Origin: Nothopassalora personata
Taxonomy: Eukaryota > Ascomycota > Dothideomycetes > Mycosphaerellales > Mycosphaerellaceae
Assembly: GCA_033816765.1 (NCBI GenBank)
Contig: CM066293.1
Location: forward strand, 2,294,001-2,358,000
DNA length: 64,000 nucleotides
Direction of reading: 5' to 3'
Of this stretch, positions 42,541 to 54,970 are shown in pieces. The notes under the pieces were generated by a model, which was given only the letters and a program-made list of their open reading frames with translations, was not told the origin of the DNA and made no database searches. The position numbers and the translations under genes are program-made. How positions within the stretch are numbered: position 1 is the first letter of the stretch; each line of letters begins with the position of its first letter.

Positions 42541-44716
42541 ATGGACGACCAAGCATATCTCGAGCCGAACTTCGATCCGAATACATTGACAGTCCCTCGA
42601 TTGCGATCGATCCTGGTGGCGCACAATGTCAACTACCCATCGTCGGCAAAGAAGAGCCAGCTGGTCGAGCTGTTCGTAGAGAACGTCACCGCGCAGGCAC
42701 AGAAGCTGCGCAACGCAAACGCTCGAGTGAAGCGCACGAGCATGGGCATCGAGGACATCACAACCGGCCGCAGAGGAACAGGTGCAGGCGACAGCGACGG
42801 AGACGGAGACGGAGATATCCCACCGACACCCGCTACAGGACGAAGCACCAGACGCACCACCAGAGCACGCACTGAGGAGGCCATCGAGCGCGAGGCCACA
42901 CCGCGATCTACTAGGCATAGTACTGCGCCACCGGACGGCATCACTCCTCGCACATCACGCAGCGTATCTAGCAAGCACCGGCGGACGGTAGAGCCAGTGG
43001 AGGAGGAGCCGGACGAGGAGCCGGCGCAGAAGAGACAGTCGCGAACTCCGAGGCCGGCAGCAGTCACACCTGTCGTGAAGCGCGAGGGTGCAGGAAGCAG
43101 TCCCTTCTCAAGCGACAATGTCTTTCAATCAGGCGGCGGTATGGGCTACACTCCGAGCGCACAACTCCGAGCGACAGACACCGACCGCAGACGGACCACT
43201 GTGGGCATATCGACGACAGCACGAGATCTGGAACGCCGCAATCGTGAGCTACGGAGACGCACCGAGGGAGTGAGCGCCGTGAAGAAGGAACAGCTTGATG
43301 GCGCAGTCGTGCCGACGCGCAGGACATTCGACGTGCCCGTGTCTAAGCTGAAGCAAGAAGAGGTGGTGGAGCCGACGGAGGAGTTCACACCAGAAGAGCA
43401 ACTCGATCTTGTGCAGGCGCAGCAGTCTGGGGAGCTCGTTCCAGCTAGGCGCCGGACGAAGAAACCAGGCTCAAATGCCAAGATCGGTGTTGGGTCAGTT
43501 TTGTCAGTCTTGTCCCTTGCAGTCGCAGGTCTGTGGCGCCAGGAGAAACTTCAGGTCGGATACTGTGGTGTTGGGTCGCCTTCAACCGAGGTCGGTGGAG
43601 TGGACGTTCCTTCATGGCTCGAGCATATCCGCCCACAATGCGAGCCTTGCCCAGCACACGCCTACTGTCAGGAGCTACTACATACAGAGTGCGAGAACGG
43701 ATTTGTACTGACGCAGCATCCGCTCTCATTGAACGGACTCATCCCGATCCCACCAACTTGCGAGCCCGACAGCGTTCGCGCCAGGAAGGTCGAGTCGGTC
43801 AAGCAACGCGCTGTGGAAGCGCTGAGAACACAGAACGCGAAGTTCGAGTGCGGCGAAGCCCCAGCTCCAGAGATCAAGGAAACGGCCTTGAAGGCAGAGA
43901 TCTCGACCCAGCGACGCAAGGGCATGAGCAATGAAGAGTTCGAGGACCTCTGGCAGTCAGCCATTGGCGAGATTGTCAACACAGATGAGATCACCAGTAA
44001 TTCAGACGGGTAAGTTCGACTACACACAACCGCCACGACAGACGTCTTGCTTCTTCGCGACATCCGCTTACACAAACTGACAGATACATTCTAGACAAGG
44101 AAACGCCCAGCTCCGGTCATCCAGCCTCGCCGCCCTCCCACTCTCCTGCGCCATCCGACGATCCCTCCGCGAGACTCTTAGACACTATTTTTGGCAACTT
44201 GTAGCCATTATCGTCGTCCTTTTATCAGGCGCGTACGGTAGGAAACGCATCACGAGCGGGAACGAGACGGAGGCGAAAGCGAAGCAGCTCGCCAGTCTGG
44301 CGTTGGAGAAGCTCTCGATGCAGGCGATTCTGCACGCGCAAGATCCGAATGTATACACAGAGAACTACATCAGCGTCGCGCAGCTCAGAGATGACGTTCT
44401 GCGGGATGAGTTCAGTGCCAGTAGACGGACCAAGTTGTGGGAGAAGGTCCAGAAGAAGGTGGAAGGGAACGCGAACGTGCGGCCAATGGTGAGAGAAGGC
44501 CGGTCGGGAGATGTTGGCCGTGTCTGGGAATGGGTCGGCGCTGTCGGGTATCTGGAGAGTCCTGAGGGTGGTCACAGCAGGAGAAAGAGTGGGAGAGCCA
44601 GCTTTGCGCCGGTGGATATGATTGAGGGAGGAGAGGTCAGTGACAGCTCGCTGATAAAGAGGGAGAGCAAGCCGAAGATCTCCAAGTGGGAAGAGGGACG
44701 GGGGAAGTACTATTGA
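42541..44716 (+). CDS. SRC1: Inner nuclear membrane protein SRC1/HEH1 (LEM/MAN1 family)
   Basis: It tethers chromatin at the inner nuclear membrane and helps nuclear pore quality control with the ESCRT factor CHM7. Exon 1 is 42541-44009 and exon 2 is 44095-44716, with an 85-nt intron (GTAAGT...TTCTAG); the product is 696 aa. The N-terminal HeH (SAP-like) motif is LTVPRLRSILVAHNVNYPSS followed by AKKSQLVELF. A long basic Ser/Arg/Glu linker with many RR/KR clusters can carry the nuclear signals. The first membrane segment is about residues 312-330 (GVGSVLSVLSLAVAGLW) and leads to YCGVGSPSTEV and the Cys-rich lumenal domain (QCEPCPAHAYCQELLHTEC). The second is near residue 515 (WQLVAIIVVLLSGAYG). 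The MAN1 C-terminal domain ends the protein, with NVRPMVREGRSGDVGRVWEW. Confidence 0.92.
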
Positions 44717-44750
44717 GGAGTGAAAGGTACACGAGGCAAGCGCGGCGTTA

Positions 44751-45074
44751 GTGGTGGAATCTCGCATCTGTGTGATCGGTTGGCGGCATGGTGGGCTGAC
44801 ATTGGACGTCAGCGATAAATCACAGCACGAACGGTGCTTTTCTTTGAACGGGTGGCTGTACGATGAGAACGAGAACCGGCGCTACACCGCGAACGAGCTC
44901 GCGTTGCTTCTGTACGATACGGTTCGATCAATGCAGGATATGATATCGTGGTTCGACCATTTCTCGCCCTTTCCAATTGCAGAATCCCAACTCGTCGACG
45001 GACGGACTTTCACATGGCCTAAAGACATCGGCGTCGTAGCTAACGTATATCTTCATGCTACCTCCAGACCGTAA
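44751..45074 (+). CDS. Possible small gene, 107 codons, unknown
   Basis: The frame reads CFSLNGWLYDENENRRYTAN, then ELALLLYDTVRSMQDMISWF and FPIAESQLVDGRTFTWPKD. Its composition and codon pattern are more protein-like than those of the other small frames nearby. No motif is recognised. The first codon used is not ATG (it is GTG), so any true start would be in a missed exon, or this is a relic. Located 34 bp after the SRC1 stop. Confidence 0.28.
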   Translation: MVESRICVIGWRHGGLTLDVSDKSQHERCFSLNGWLYDENENRRYTANELALLLYDTVRSMQDMISWFDHFSPFPIAESQLVDGRTFTWPKDIGVVANVYLHATSRP

Positions 45075-48012
45075 CAGCAATCCAGCTTGGCTCAACGGCA
45101 ATACTCTGCTCCGAACCATATGGCTCGAGTCTCAGCGCGATAGGTGACTTCTTCTGGGCCGACCTAAGCTGTCGGGATTCGCTCTGCTCTTAAGGAACGA
45201 CACTTCGTCTAAGCGATTGGACTTGACTGGATTTTCTTTTCAGCTCCTGGCATGCACTTCAACTTGACTGCTTGGGGCTTCTGTCACTGCTCAGGCGATG
45301 CTGAGATGACGAACAAGCGCGTCGTAAATGGCACGTGGACACAATACTAGGTGCTCAACAGGGCTCGTGAGATGTACAGTATCAGCTGAAGATAATCTGC
45401 TCTTGGCTGAGCCAGGGCGTGAAATGATATCGCTCCCGGTGCAGGGTCCGTCTCTCCACGATCGTGCCTAGATCGATGGTGCTGGCAGGGAGGCAGGTTG
45501 ACGGAAGATCTCATGCCGCTTGACCGAGGTCTCGAACGATGCGGGACTACTGTTTTGGCCTGATGCGGTCGCCGTTTAGTACAGAATGTGGGCTTGTTCC
45601 TTCTTCAGGGTTGTTGTTCTCCTGGCGCTGGCGCATTCCCTTGAATCCTGGCGGCGTCTGGGAGTTGAAATGGAGATGGACCCAAGCATGTAATCCATCC
45701 CACTGACGGTTCGATAAGACGAACTATCAGCACTCATGCCACGCCAAAACTGCTCTACCCCGCTGAAGATAAGATCTCACACGATGTTTTGGTAGCGAGA
45801 GCCTTTCTCGAGCTCGTCCTCGCTGTCCTATATGTTTTGCTGGCACACTACCTCAAACACTAAATGACTAAGCGAGCAGTATATCAGAAGCCTTCCCGTC
45901 AGGAGGGCCCAGTCTATAGAATTTTGCCAGACTTCCGGGGGCCTCTCAACAATCCTCCTTGGTCTAAGGGTAAAGCGGGAAGGTATCTCAGGCCATCAAG
46001 CTATCATCGACGCAGGAGCGTTAGTCCTCAGGGTATCATCGTGCTCTCCTGGGCTCTGCTTTGCTGTTGCACTATTCGGAAGAAAAGGGATGTTTCCTTT
46101 TTGCAGTATTGGGTACGTGAAAAGGAAATTCATTGGTAGGGAAGACGAAGTTTGCAGCAGGCAACGCAATGGTCGACAGGAGTGGGCGTCCTTTTTTTGC
46201 CATCTGAGCGACAGTAGTGGACAGCATCTGCCAAAGGAGAAGAAAGAGGAGACATCGAGGTCGTGAAGCTCATCAATATGGAAGGGTCCTAGAGGCGAAG
46301 AATTGGCATCCCCAAATGCCATGCGGAGTGCATCGCCCAGAGACGAAGGAAATGCACAGACTGTGCATTCAATATGGTATTTCACGGCCATTGTCGCAGC
46401 AGCAGGGAGCACGACCATAGACCATACGGACTATGGCTCATTGTCAGCGAACTCGAGACTCCAACCGTGGCAGCGCCAAAGGCTCAATCAGATGGTCAGT
46501 CATTACGAAAATCCAGAAAAGCCCACAATCGGACAATGCGCCTCCTGCGGCAATGCCTATCGTTAGTTCTTTGGATTCGCCTTTGTCAAGGTCAGGAAAG
46601 ACATGCACCTCCTCCTGCATCAGTTCACGCACAAAGAGAGTTCCAACAACGCCCAGCATCAACGGCGCGAAGTTCGCATCGTCAGTCTAAGCCTTGCCGG
46701 TAGTTCTGTGGCCCTCCCTGCATAACAGAGCCGAGACAAGAACAGTTTGGCTACTGCATCGTGAAGATCAGTGCATTGCTACGGCGGAAATGGAAAGTTG
46801 CTATCGCGAACTATTCCTCCTGCATTGGCTCGGCCGCGGTCAAGTCATTCGGTCGAGCACCATGAGATGCGTCTCCTTCCAGACATAAGCCTGCACAGTC
46901 ATGATGGATGTTTGACTTCGCACGGCTTGGGTAGAAAGGAAAAGTGTTGCGAAGATCTGCAATGCCCCGAGCTAGGTCTGATCAGCAAGTGGAAGCGTCG
47001 TCGACTTTCATGCAGGAACCTGCGCCGGCTTCATGCACGCTGCACGCACGATTGCCCTCCTGCGGCTTTTTCTTTCCTCTGCGATCTCCAGGAGTGCAGA
47101 ATGTCAAACTCGCTTGTGGGATGATGAGACATACAGTAATCGTCGCTGCACCGTGCTTCTCGAAGCCCAGACAGAACTAATGCGAGTCTTGCTGAAGCGC
47201 TTGATGCACTCCTTGGGTTCGCAGGCGACTCCCACCTCTGGCTTGATAGAGACTTCGCATGAATCTGCAAGCCACTCTGCAACGCTGCTGTGGGCTAGCC
47301 GATGCGAATACAACACATGGTCGCAGGCTACGAGCAAGCCGTTGCCGAGAGGTGATCAACCGTAGGAGGAGTCATGTGTGAGACTTTGTATGTCTCGAAG
47401 AAGGGAATAACTTTCTGCATTCGGTGGTGGCGCCTAATCAGGTCGAGAGGATAGAGAAGAGGAAACGAGTGCCGTCTAACACGAACCTTCTCTCACCGCA
47501 GGAGACACAGATGTTGGCTCCACCTGGAAAACCCTGTGCTGCTGTTCCGGAAGATAAGAGAGTTTCACTGGGCACTACATACCAGCGAGGAAGTGATTGC
47601 GGTCGATCGCTTCCAAAAACACGGTGTCAAATACAGCAGATTGCCACGTTAATCACTGCCCGAAGCACAAGAAGTCGTCGATCGACCAGCTTCGAGACCA
47701 CGAACGGGTGTTCGATCGGACTTTGCCGCGCTCTGAGCGCAGTGGTATGCTTTCGGGTCGGGATTCTGAGTCGGATTTCCCTGGACATGATGTCAGCCGA
47801 GATGCGAAGACGCAAAATCATCACTAATCACCATTACGAGTCAGCAGCATGTATTCTTGGGGTTGATGATGGGAGGAAGAACAGATGTAAATGATGAGCA
47901 AGGAGTGGTGTCAGAATGGCGACGGCGTTTGGTTTGGGCTGCGATAAATAGAAGCCGTTAGGAAATGAAGATGAAGTGAATGATTCGTGGTCTTGCCCTT
48001 TCCTACAGCTCG
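45075..48012. other. Gene-poor stretch
   Basis: Only short overlapping frames on both strands are present. Two (46303-46566 plus, with CASCG near its end, and 47424-47894 plus) were examined and show no family pattern. No mobile-element ends, tRNA or repeat array was recognised. Confidence 0.4.
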
Positions 48013-48962
48013 TCACATTGTGGTGGGTGCGACAAATATGTTGGCGCGTTCATAGTTGTCCACTTCAGCGATGACATCGTCTCTGCTGGCGAGCTGCCGC
48101 AGGTTCAGTTGTTTGATCGTCCAGCTCGAGGCTGAAACAACGCATAGCAGAGTCAGCACGCTATAACCCAAGGCTTTTGTCTTCTGCGAGGGCATCAGAT
48201 TTGTCGAAGACCAAGCAGCTAACAGCCGAGGCATTTGGAATGCTCGTATGTCTCCATACCAGCCTGTGGCGGACACGAGACGCCATCGCACGTGTTGACG
48301 CCCAGAGTGATGGTAAAGCATTGAGTCAGTGTTGCGTGTGGCCCGGGACTCAGGCTCCGGCAAGCGGGACCGGCCGAGTATCGTAACAAGAATTCAAGCT
48401 CCAAAGTAAAGCGACCCTTCTTACATATGGCAATGTTGGTGGATGGAGAGGCCACCCCGGCGACCTTGACGATCCAGGCATTAACAGTGGCTTTATGGCA
48501 GCGGATGCCAGAGGGGAGGCCCGACGACACAGCACACCGCCCATTGATATCCCGCTTCGCAACGACAGCACACGATCTGGACCAGGAAATGTATTGTGAC
48601 CGGATACTGCGAGCGCAATGCGGCTCTCCAGATGTTCAGATCGCTTGCCCGAGGCGAGTCTGTTGCTCTCAGTTGTCGGTACACCGATCGGGTGACCAAA
48701 ATTGCGAAAGGGTCGCACAGTCAGGATAGGCCTGGCCTACTCACGTTCGGGTGTTCGAGTCAGGTTTCGATGTTCGCACTCCATCGTCGCAATTCGTGCA
48801 GACGAGTCTGATGAGGAGAAACAGCATTGTTATGAGCACAAGGGAAGTAGTGCCTAGCAGCCCTATTAAAGCGTCAAGGTCCCTGGCATCGTTGATGCGC
48901 CGGCCCAAGGCGCGATGCGAAGGCCGGCTGTACAGTATACTGCTGCCCTGCGTAGTAGGCAT
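48013..48962 (-). CDS. Candidate gene with a membrane segment, low confidence
   Basis: A minus frame from ATG 48962 has a convincing hydrophobic segment (LGTTSLVLITMLFLLIRLVC, about residues 35-55) and ends at a possible donor (AACGTGAGT at about 48743). A second frame, 48219-48530, is Cys-containing and protein-like (ITLGVNTCDGVSCPPQAGME). A third, near 48013-48160, has another hydrophobic run (ALGYSVLTLLCVVSAS). A multi-exon membrane protein is possible, but I could not join the frames convincingly. Confidence 0.22.
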
Positions 48963-51597
48963 CCTGCGTACATATGCAGGTGCATGCTGCCGTGATGTCG
49001 AGCCGCCGCGCGGCCCTACCCAGCAAGCACGACCATCCCATACTGTACAGAACCTGCGCGCTGTCTTGGTGGGGATCTTGGGAGCCGGGGTCAGGCAGGC
49101 GTGGTGATGAGGTCAGATGGTGAGAACAATGGCATGCGATGTCTCAGACTTTTGTGGCAGACTGACACCAGCAGCGCTCCTGCCGCGTCGCCGCAGGACA
49201 TCTGCGTTGTACAAGTGTTGCACGTTCATCTGGACAGAAAGAGGCCCTCGTTTGCAGGAGGGCCAATCATTGCGTGCTCTTTCACCGCCATTCTCAAACC
49301 CCGCCGCGCAGCCAGGGCCTTCGCTGTCGATCGCTTCTAACAATGCCGGCTCTGTGTGGCTCCTCGTGCGCACCAGACTTTCTGCCACGGCCACGAGTAT
49401 CATCAAAAGCTGCTGTCGTGCAACAGTGTTTCACCTTTTCGAGCTGTCCGGTTGCGGTAATGGCGCACACCTATAGGAAGCCATGGGCCTGTATCCTGGA
49501 GTGTTTGTGCAACTCTGCATTCACTGTGGCGTTGTCAAGGTTGGCTAGACCTACCCGCACTGTCGACGTGGCTCCAATCCGAGCGCTGGCGCCCACTGCC
49601 TCTCACTTTTGTTGAGTGTGGTTCGCGGGGGGCTTGATATTGCTTTTCGGGTTCTGTGCTGGTGACACCCGCCCGGAGCCTTCCATCTCCACTCGCACTC
49701 GTGTGCGCTGGCTCAACTCGCAAGCATCTTTGCAAGAGGATGGGAGCTGTTGAGGCGCGAGCTACTTTTGCTCGTGATGTTCGTGGACCCATGGGCCATT
49801 GCCCCATGCGTTACAGTTTAGAGCATGCATGTGATACGGCATTAGCTCCCGCGCTCTCTCCAGCGGGATCCGCTCTGCTTCCCGCGCTTGCAGCAGCCAA
49901 AGAGGACAATCGTGCATGAGATCTTTGTTGTGTGCGTTTCTTTCTGCTTTGGACGTCAAGACTGCTCTGTCAGAATACCGCGAGGCTCGCACGGCCGCTG
50001 AGAGCGATGATCATCACTTTGTGTGCCCTGGCCTGAAGGAGCTGCTAAAGCTCGCTCCTTCGGAGCAACGCGTCATTTCCGGATACATCTCCAGCAGCGG
50101 CGGTCGCTGACCGGGATGCCAGGCGAGCCAGGGTAGGTAGAGGCGAAGATGACGGGCAGACAGCGCCTTCCTGCCCGCGAGGCGGTCCGATGCCAGGATG
50201 GCACGAGCCAATCGCACGGGAGCCGTGCTGCTCGAGGCGCCGCTCACAATTTTCTTGCCAGCCGCCAACCATTGTCTAGGGCTCGAGGCTGACTCGAGAT
50301 GGAGGCAACGTGATGGGAAGTGAAGCGTGGACGCTGTCATCATCGACACACGCCCGCGTCGGGCGATGAGCGATCGGAGCCCTTGCCTCAGAGGCCGAGC
50401 GTTTCGTGCAGCTACTAGGGCGCCGGAGAAGCGCAGGGCAAGGTGCGAGTGATGTGCAGGACCTGTGACAACTTCGATCGCGCTGCAAGTCAAATAGATA
50501 GATTGCACACGGGGTCGAGATGGTGTCGCGCGGCGTGCATTGAACATAGTCTGATGCGGGTATTGAATTGATGAGGGCGCACCGGCTCGAGACCGGAACC
50601 GACAGGAGACGACGACGACGACACTTTTGCCCGCAAGGCTCGCTACTCATATTGCGCGACCCAGCAGCCGAGAGGTGCCCAGGGGCCACGGGCCCACAGC
50701 CCACAGTGTTTGAGCACTATACCGCTTCAGTGCCCGCACTATTCAACCCACCACGCTTCCTTCGTTAGCAGCACCGCTGGCGATTGCAACTGTTCCGCTG
50801 TGGCTGTCGCGCGATCGATGCCGATCGCTCAGCCAAAACGTCTGGCTTGGAGGCATCGGTTAGGAGTCCTCGCGAAGGGAACCGTATTACGCCAGAGTCC
50901 GAGCGCGTCATATCGCTGTTGACAGTTGTGTCTGAGGTTTTCGGGTTTATCAGAGGCAGCAGCCGCGCCTTGCATATCCTGCTGCCATTGTTATCCACTT
51001 CAAACAGAACGCAGGCGCCGCCAATAGCAACAGGTGCAGCGCGCTGCAGACGCAAGACATCTGTCGCTGTAACGAGCCGAGCATCGCACGCATCGGTTGC
51101 ACCAGCGCATCCACCACCACGAGATCTGCCACAGCCACTACCACGCACGGCTTCGAGCGGTCGCTGGACTCACCAACGGACAACGCTTGCATCGTTTCTG
51201 TGGTGAGGCTCTCTCGCGCGAACCACGCACCCACCGCCATCACTATCACGTCGCATCGGCGGCCAGCTCCAGCATTATTATTACTGTATAGAGCCCTGGT
51301 CTGAGCGGAGCGACGATCAGCTGCATTCCAGCCGGCGAGCCTGTCCAGCCACACGACGTTGCCAGTTCCCCACCCGCGGCTACTGCAATCCCTGCTGCTC
51401 GGTGTTGGCCTTGCGCCCGCCAGTCCTCGTGTCTCAGCAAAACCGAAAAAGCCCTTTCGCCGCTCCGCGTGCTTTTAGAGACTGCAGTCTGCAGCCTACC
51501 AGCAGACACCATTTGCCAACTGCTGCAGCTTTTGCAGTCGCTTCCACGAGGTGTCGCAGTCGCCCTTCTTGGCAGAAGAACGCGCCGGCCCGCTCAC
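48963..51597. other. Gene-poor stretch upstream of stuA
   Basis: No supported gene on either strand. Frames of up to 177 codons (50014-50547 minus) occur but are Arg/Ser-rich and overlap others. The region is probably regulatory DNA of stuA. Confidence 0.4.
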
Positions 51598-51618
51598 GCA
51601 GCAGCAGCAGCAGCAGCA
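51598..51618 (+). repeat. GCA trinucleotide repeat, 7 units
   Basis: Seven perfect GCA units lie in the stuA upstream region. Likely untranslated. Confidence 0.9.
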
Positions 51619-51770
51619 TCCTAGACGCTCACCACCAGCGCTCCTCTCCTGCACACCCGTGTCGTGCCTGCCTGGGCGCCGCTGTACAGTACCTGACTGC
51701 CGCTGCGACAAACGGGCCTGCCTGTCTGTTGCGCGCGCGTGCAAGTCGCCAACTGCCGCCGTGCAGCACA

Positions 51771-51812
51771 ACACACACACACACACACATACACACACAC
51801 ACCAGACACACC
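51771..51812 (+). repeat. CA dinucleotide repeat
   Basis: An almost pure CA tract, interrupted once by CATA, leads into CCAGACACA repeats. It lies about 1.3 kb upstream of the stuA start. Confidence 0.9.
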
Positions 51813-52269
51813 AGACACACCATCACACGCTCGCTGAAGCAGCGCCGTCGCAGCTTCTCACTACCGCCCTTCGCTTTTGGTCTCGTGTCCCGACAGACAG
51901 GTACGTGCCCCCCGACTCGGGCGCTTTTGTTTCTCTCACCTGCCTGCTTCGGCCTACCCGCTCACAATCAGACTTTGCCCTCACCGGCTCCGGCCTGGCC
52001 CCACCCCAGCACCTCTGCCCAGCACACAGTGTCGGCCTCTTGCACGAAGCGATGCGGCCCAGTGTTATCGCCGGTGCGCGCACGCAGGTGGCAGGCTGGC
52101 TCCATGGTCTCCGCCAGCCGTGCCGCATCGCTTCGTGCATGGGCCACACCGTAGCCAGCTTAGCGTCCAACCACCCAGCCTCCGCAGGCCTTCTACTCCA
52201 AGCTCCCCCACTGCATCTCGCGAACCACTGCTCCTGCTGCTCATGCATTGCATTTCTCTAGAGCACTGG

Positions 52270-52363
52270 GTGCGTGTTTAGTCGCCGTCGTGCAGTCTTC
52301 CCGCGGCCTCCACACCATGTCTTCGTGCTGCTGAACCACCTTGCTAACATCACTCTCATGTAG
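52270..52363 (+). other. Possible stuA leader intron
   Basis: A branch-point sequence TTGCTAAC (52341-52348) is followed 15 nt later by TAG at 52361-52363, a good 3' splice site. Donor candidates are GTGCGT at 52270 (94-nt intron) and GTACGT at 51901 (463-nt intron). Either would remove the short upstream frame at 52317-52334 (MSSCC) and the start-stop ATGTAG at 52358. Confidence 0.4.
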
Positions 52364-53115
52364 ATTCGTGAGAGTCAGTGGTGTTGCCATTGATTACGAC
52401 CAACGATCTGTTACGACCTTAACGACCCGTCACGACTCCTTGCATTAACGACTTGTTTGGGCGTCGATTCTCGCAGCACTGCTTTGCTTCCGGTCCCGGC
52501 GCCATTGTTAGCAGCGAGCATCATAGACGACGTCTCACGACTGCAACGGAATCATTCACGCCTCACGACGATATACATCCCAGGTCCACGACAAATTCTT
52601 CCCCGGCGCACGAGATATCGAGGCACTGCCAAGAGATCGAGCTCCCGTCACGATCCCACGACCAAACGACGCCTTCGACCATCTCGAACCCTTCTCAGAT
52701 CGCCTTACCGTGCGATTGAAAGGCCGCGATCAACTTCTCGGCTTGTTGGTCGAGTTCCCGTAACTAAACGACAACCGTAAAGCTGGCGCTTCCACCGTTG
52801 TCTCACTTTCAAGCCCGAGGAAACGATAGTCAGTGGACTCCAGCTTCGTTTGCGCCGCAGAGTGCGTACACTTCGCAAGACTCTCAGCAGCAGCAACAGC
52901 AGACAAGCGGATCCTCCGTGGGCTCGTCGCCTCGGGCTGGTTCATTGAGCGGCTCATCTGTTGCGAATCAGTCTTACGACTCGAACACCTCATACGCATC
53001 TTCGGTCGACGGCAATAAGCATCACGACTTGCTGACGCCGTCCCCGAACTCGCATCTGCCGGCCATTTTGCACTCACACGCGCACTCGCACCCGTATAAC
53101 GGCCACTACTCCAGT
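52364..53115 (+). promoter_or_regulatory. ATG-free stuA leader with coding-like in-frame end
   Basis: This 752-nt stretch has no ATG in any frame on the sense strand; about twelve would be expected by chance. From 52783 the reading frame of StuA is open and its translation looks like protein ([18 protein letters not shown], a Gln run and [13 protein letters not shown]). It therefore acts as a leader purged of upstream AUGs, and may also encode an N-terminal extension from a non-AUG codon (CTG 52783, TTG 52798) or an upstream exon. Confidence 0.6.
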
Positions 53116-54970
53116 ATGAATCAACCACAACCGTACATGGACCAGCATGCCCCAGCACCACCACCACCAGCTTCAAGTATGACCCAGTATTCCAACTATG
53201 GCGCGCCGCAGCCTTTGCAGCCAGCGACACACGGCTATGCGCAACCGGCCTATCCTCACTATCCGCAGTACGGTCAGTCCATGCCACCCATGCAGGCAGG
53301 CCACCCTGTCAGCTCTTCCATGCCTGGTCAAATGGTTAACCCTCTGCCACTGCCCACTATGTCGGCACCTCAGCAACCGGGCGGCGGGCAGCAATTCCAG
53401 CAGTCATTTGATACGACAGGCCAGATCGCTCCCCACGGCATGAAGCCACGAGTCACAGCGACTCTCTGGGAAGACGAAGGCAGTCTCTGCTTCCAGGTCG
53501 AGGCAAATGGCGTCTGTGTTGCACGACGTGAAGACAACCACATGATCAACGGCACGAAGCTGTTAAATGTTGCTGGCATGACGCGTGGGCGTCGTGATGG
53601 TATTCTGAAGAGCGAGAAGACGCGACACGTTGTCAAGATTGGCCCAATGCACCTCAAGGGTGTCTGGTGAGCCGCTTCAACATTATCTTCTCTTTCGGTG
53701 AACTGACTTGTCTAGGATCCCATTCGATCGCGCGCTGGACTTCGCAAACAAGGAGAAAATCACAGAACTCTTGTATCCTCTTTTCGTCCATAATATTGGT
53801 GCTCTTCTTTATCATCCCACGAACCAGGCCCGACAAAGTATCGGCAACGCCGCTATGGCTGCACGTCAACGACCGGAGTCCTCACAAGAGTACATGCGCA
53901 CGCCGCAAGGGACGCAAGCCCCAGCTTTGACGCACCACCACTCAATGAGCAACCCGATCACCTCGAGCATAGGACCGCAGCCGCACTCCATTGCACCTCA
54001 CCCTGCGTCTGGCAGGCCACAACTCGACAGGGCACACACATTCCCAACGCCACCGACAAGCGCATCGAGCATGACTATGGCCAACGGTAATATGCCAAAC
54101 TCGTATGAGTATGGAGGTTCAGCAGGTGCAGTAAACTCAGGTCAGCCTCTCCACATTGACACTGGCATTACTGCAAGAAGTGTACCAACCACCCCAGCAG
54201 CTAGCACACCTCCTGGCAACTCGCAAGGTATGTCTCAGTACCAAACGAGCCAGCCACCATACTCGCAGTCGTACTCGACACCAGGCTCGTACAGCCAGCA
54301 ACAGTACACGCACCAGCAACCCAGCGTGCAACGTTTCGGCAACATTCACTCGAGCCCAGATGCCGTCAAGACGGAGATGGGTCCTCCTGCTCGCGCAGGC
54401 GCAGAGAACGACCACGCTGATCACAAAGCGGGCGGCTACGGCGGTCAACAAGATGCGGAGGGTGAACACGAGGGTGAATATACCCACACCAGTGCGTCTT
54501 ATGGCGCAAGACGACTGTCGTACAATTACAAGCCTAACCCAGCGTCAGGACCGCTTCATCCAGACTCTTCGCACGTGTCGCCAGAGATGACGCACTCGCC
54601 TCACCAGAACGGCTCCGGCAGAGCGACGCCACGTACGACCAACCCATACACTGGGTACAACAACACGCCGCAACGACCCAATCAGTTGCCACAGAGCAAC
54701 TTGAACTATGTTATGAGCAACGACACACGTGCTGGCGCTCCTAACGCCCAAGACCATGGCGCTCAGCCAGGCTACCTGCCTGCGCCTCAGTACCCAGCGA
54801 TGAACGGCATGAAGCGCGGGCGCGACGACGACGACCAAGTTGATCCATACGGCAGACCTCTGAGCGCTAGTGGCGAGCACAAGCGACAGCGAACCGACCC
54901 GGGTGCCATGTCTGCACGACCGATCAGCACACCACACTCAGTCAAGGCCGGCGGAGCTGTGAGGCGGTAA
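53116..54970 (+). CDS. stuA: StuA, APSES-domain developmental regulator
   Basis: It is a basic helix-loop-helix-like DNA-binding factor controlling conidiation, pseudohyphal-type growth and often virulence-related genes in ascomycetes. Exon 1 is 53116-53666 and exon 2 is 53716-54970, with a 49-nt intron (GTGAGC...CTGAC...TCTAG); the product is 601 aa. The start [15 protein letters not shown] matches the usual StuA beginning. The APSES domain covers about residues 110-220: [40 protein letters not shown], the splice at [18 protein letters not shown], and [17 protein letters not shown]. The rest is Ser/Pro/Gln-rich, with a bipartite nuclear signal near residue 547 (MKRGRDDDD and EHKRQRTD). A long gene-poor upstream region and AUG-free leader fit the complex control known for this gene. 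Confidence 0.93.

Noticed and set aside
50014..50547. 177-codon minus-strand frame
   Set aside because: Arg/Ser/Ala-rich without motifs and overlapped by frames on both strands; no splice or start support.
51771..51830. CA/CCAGACACA array as a possible CRISPR-like array
   Set aside because: It is a simple sequence repeat in a fungal nuclear genome; there are no spacers or cas genes.
51402..52261. Two plus-strand frames of 236-250 codons upstream of stuA
   Set aside because: They run through the GCA and CA repeats, overlap each other and are compositionally random.
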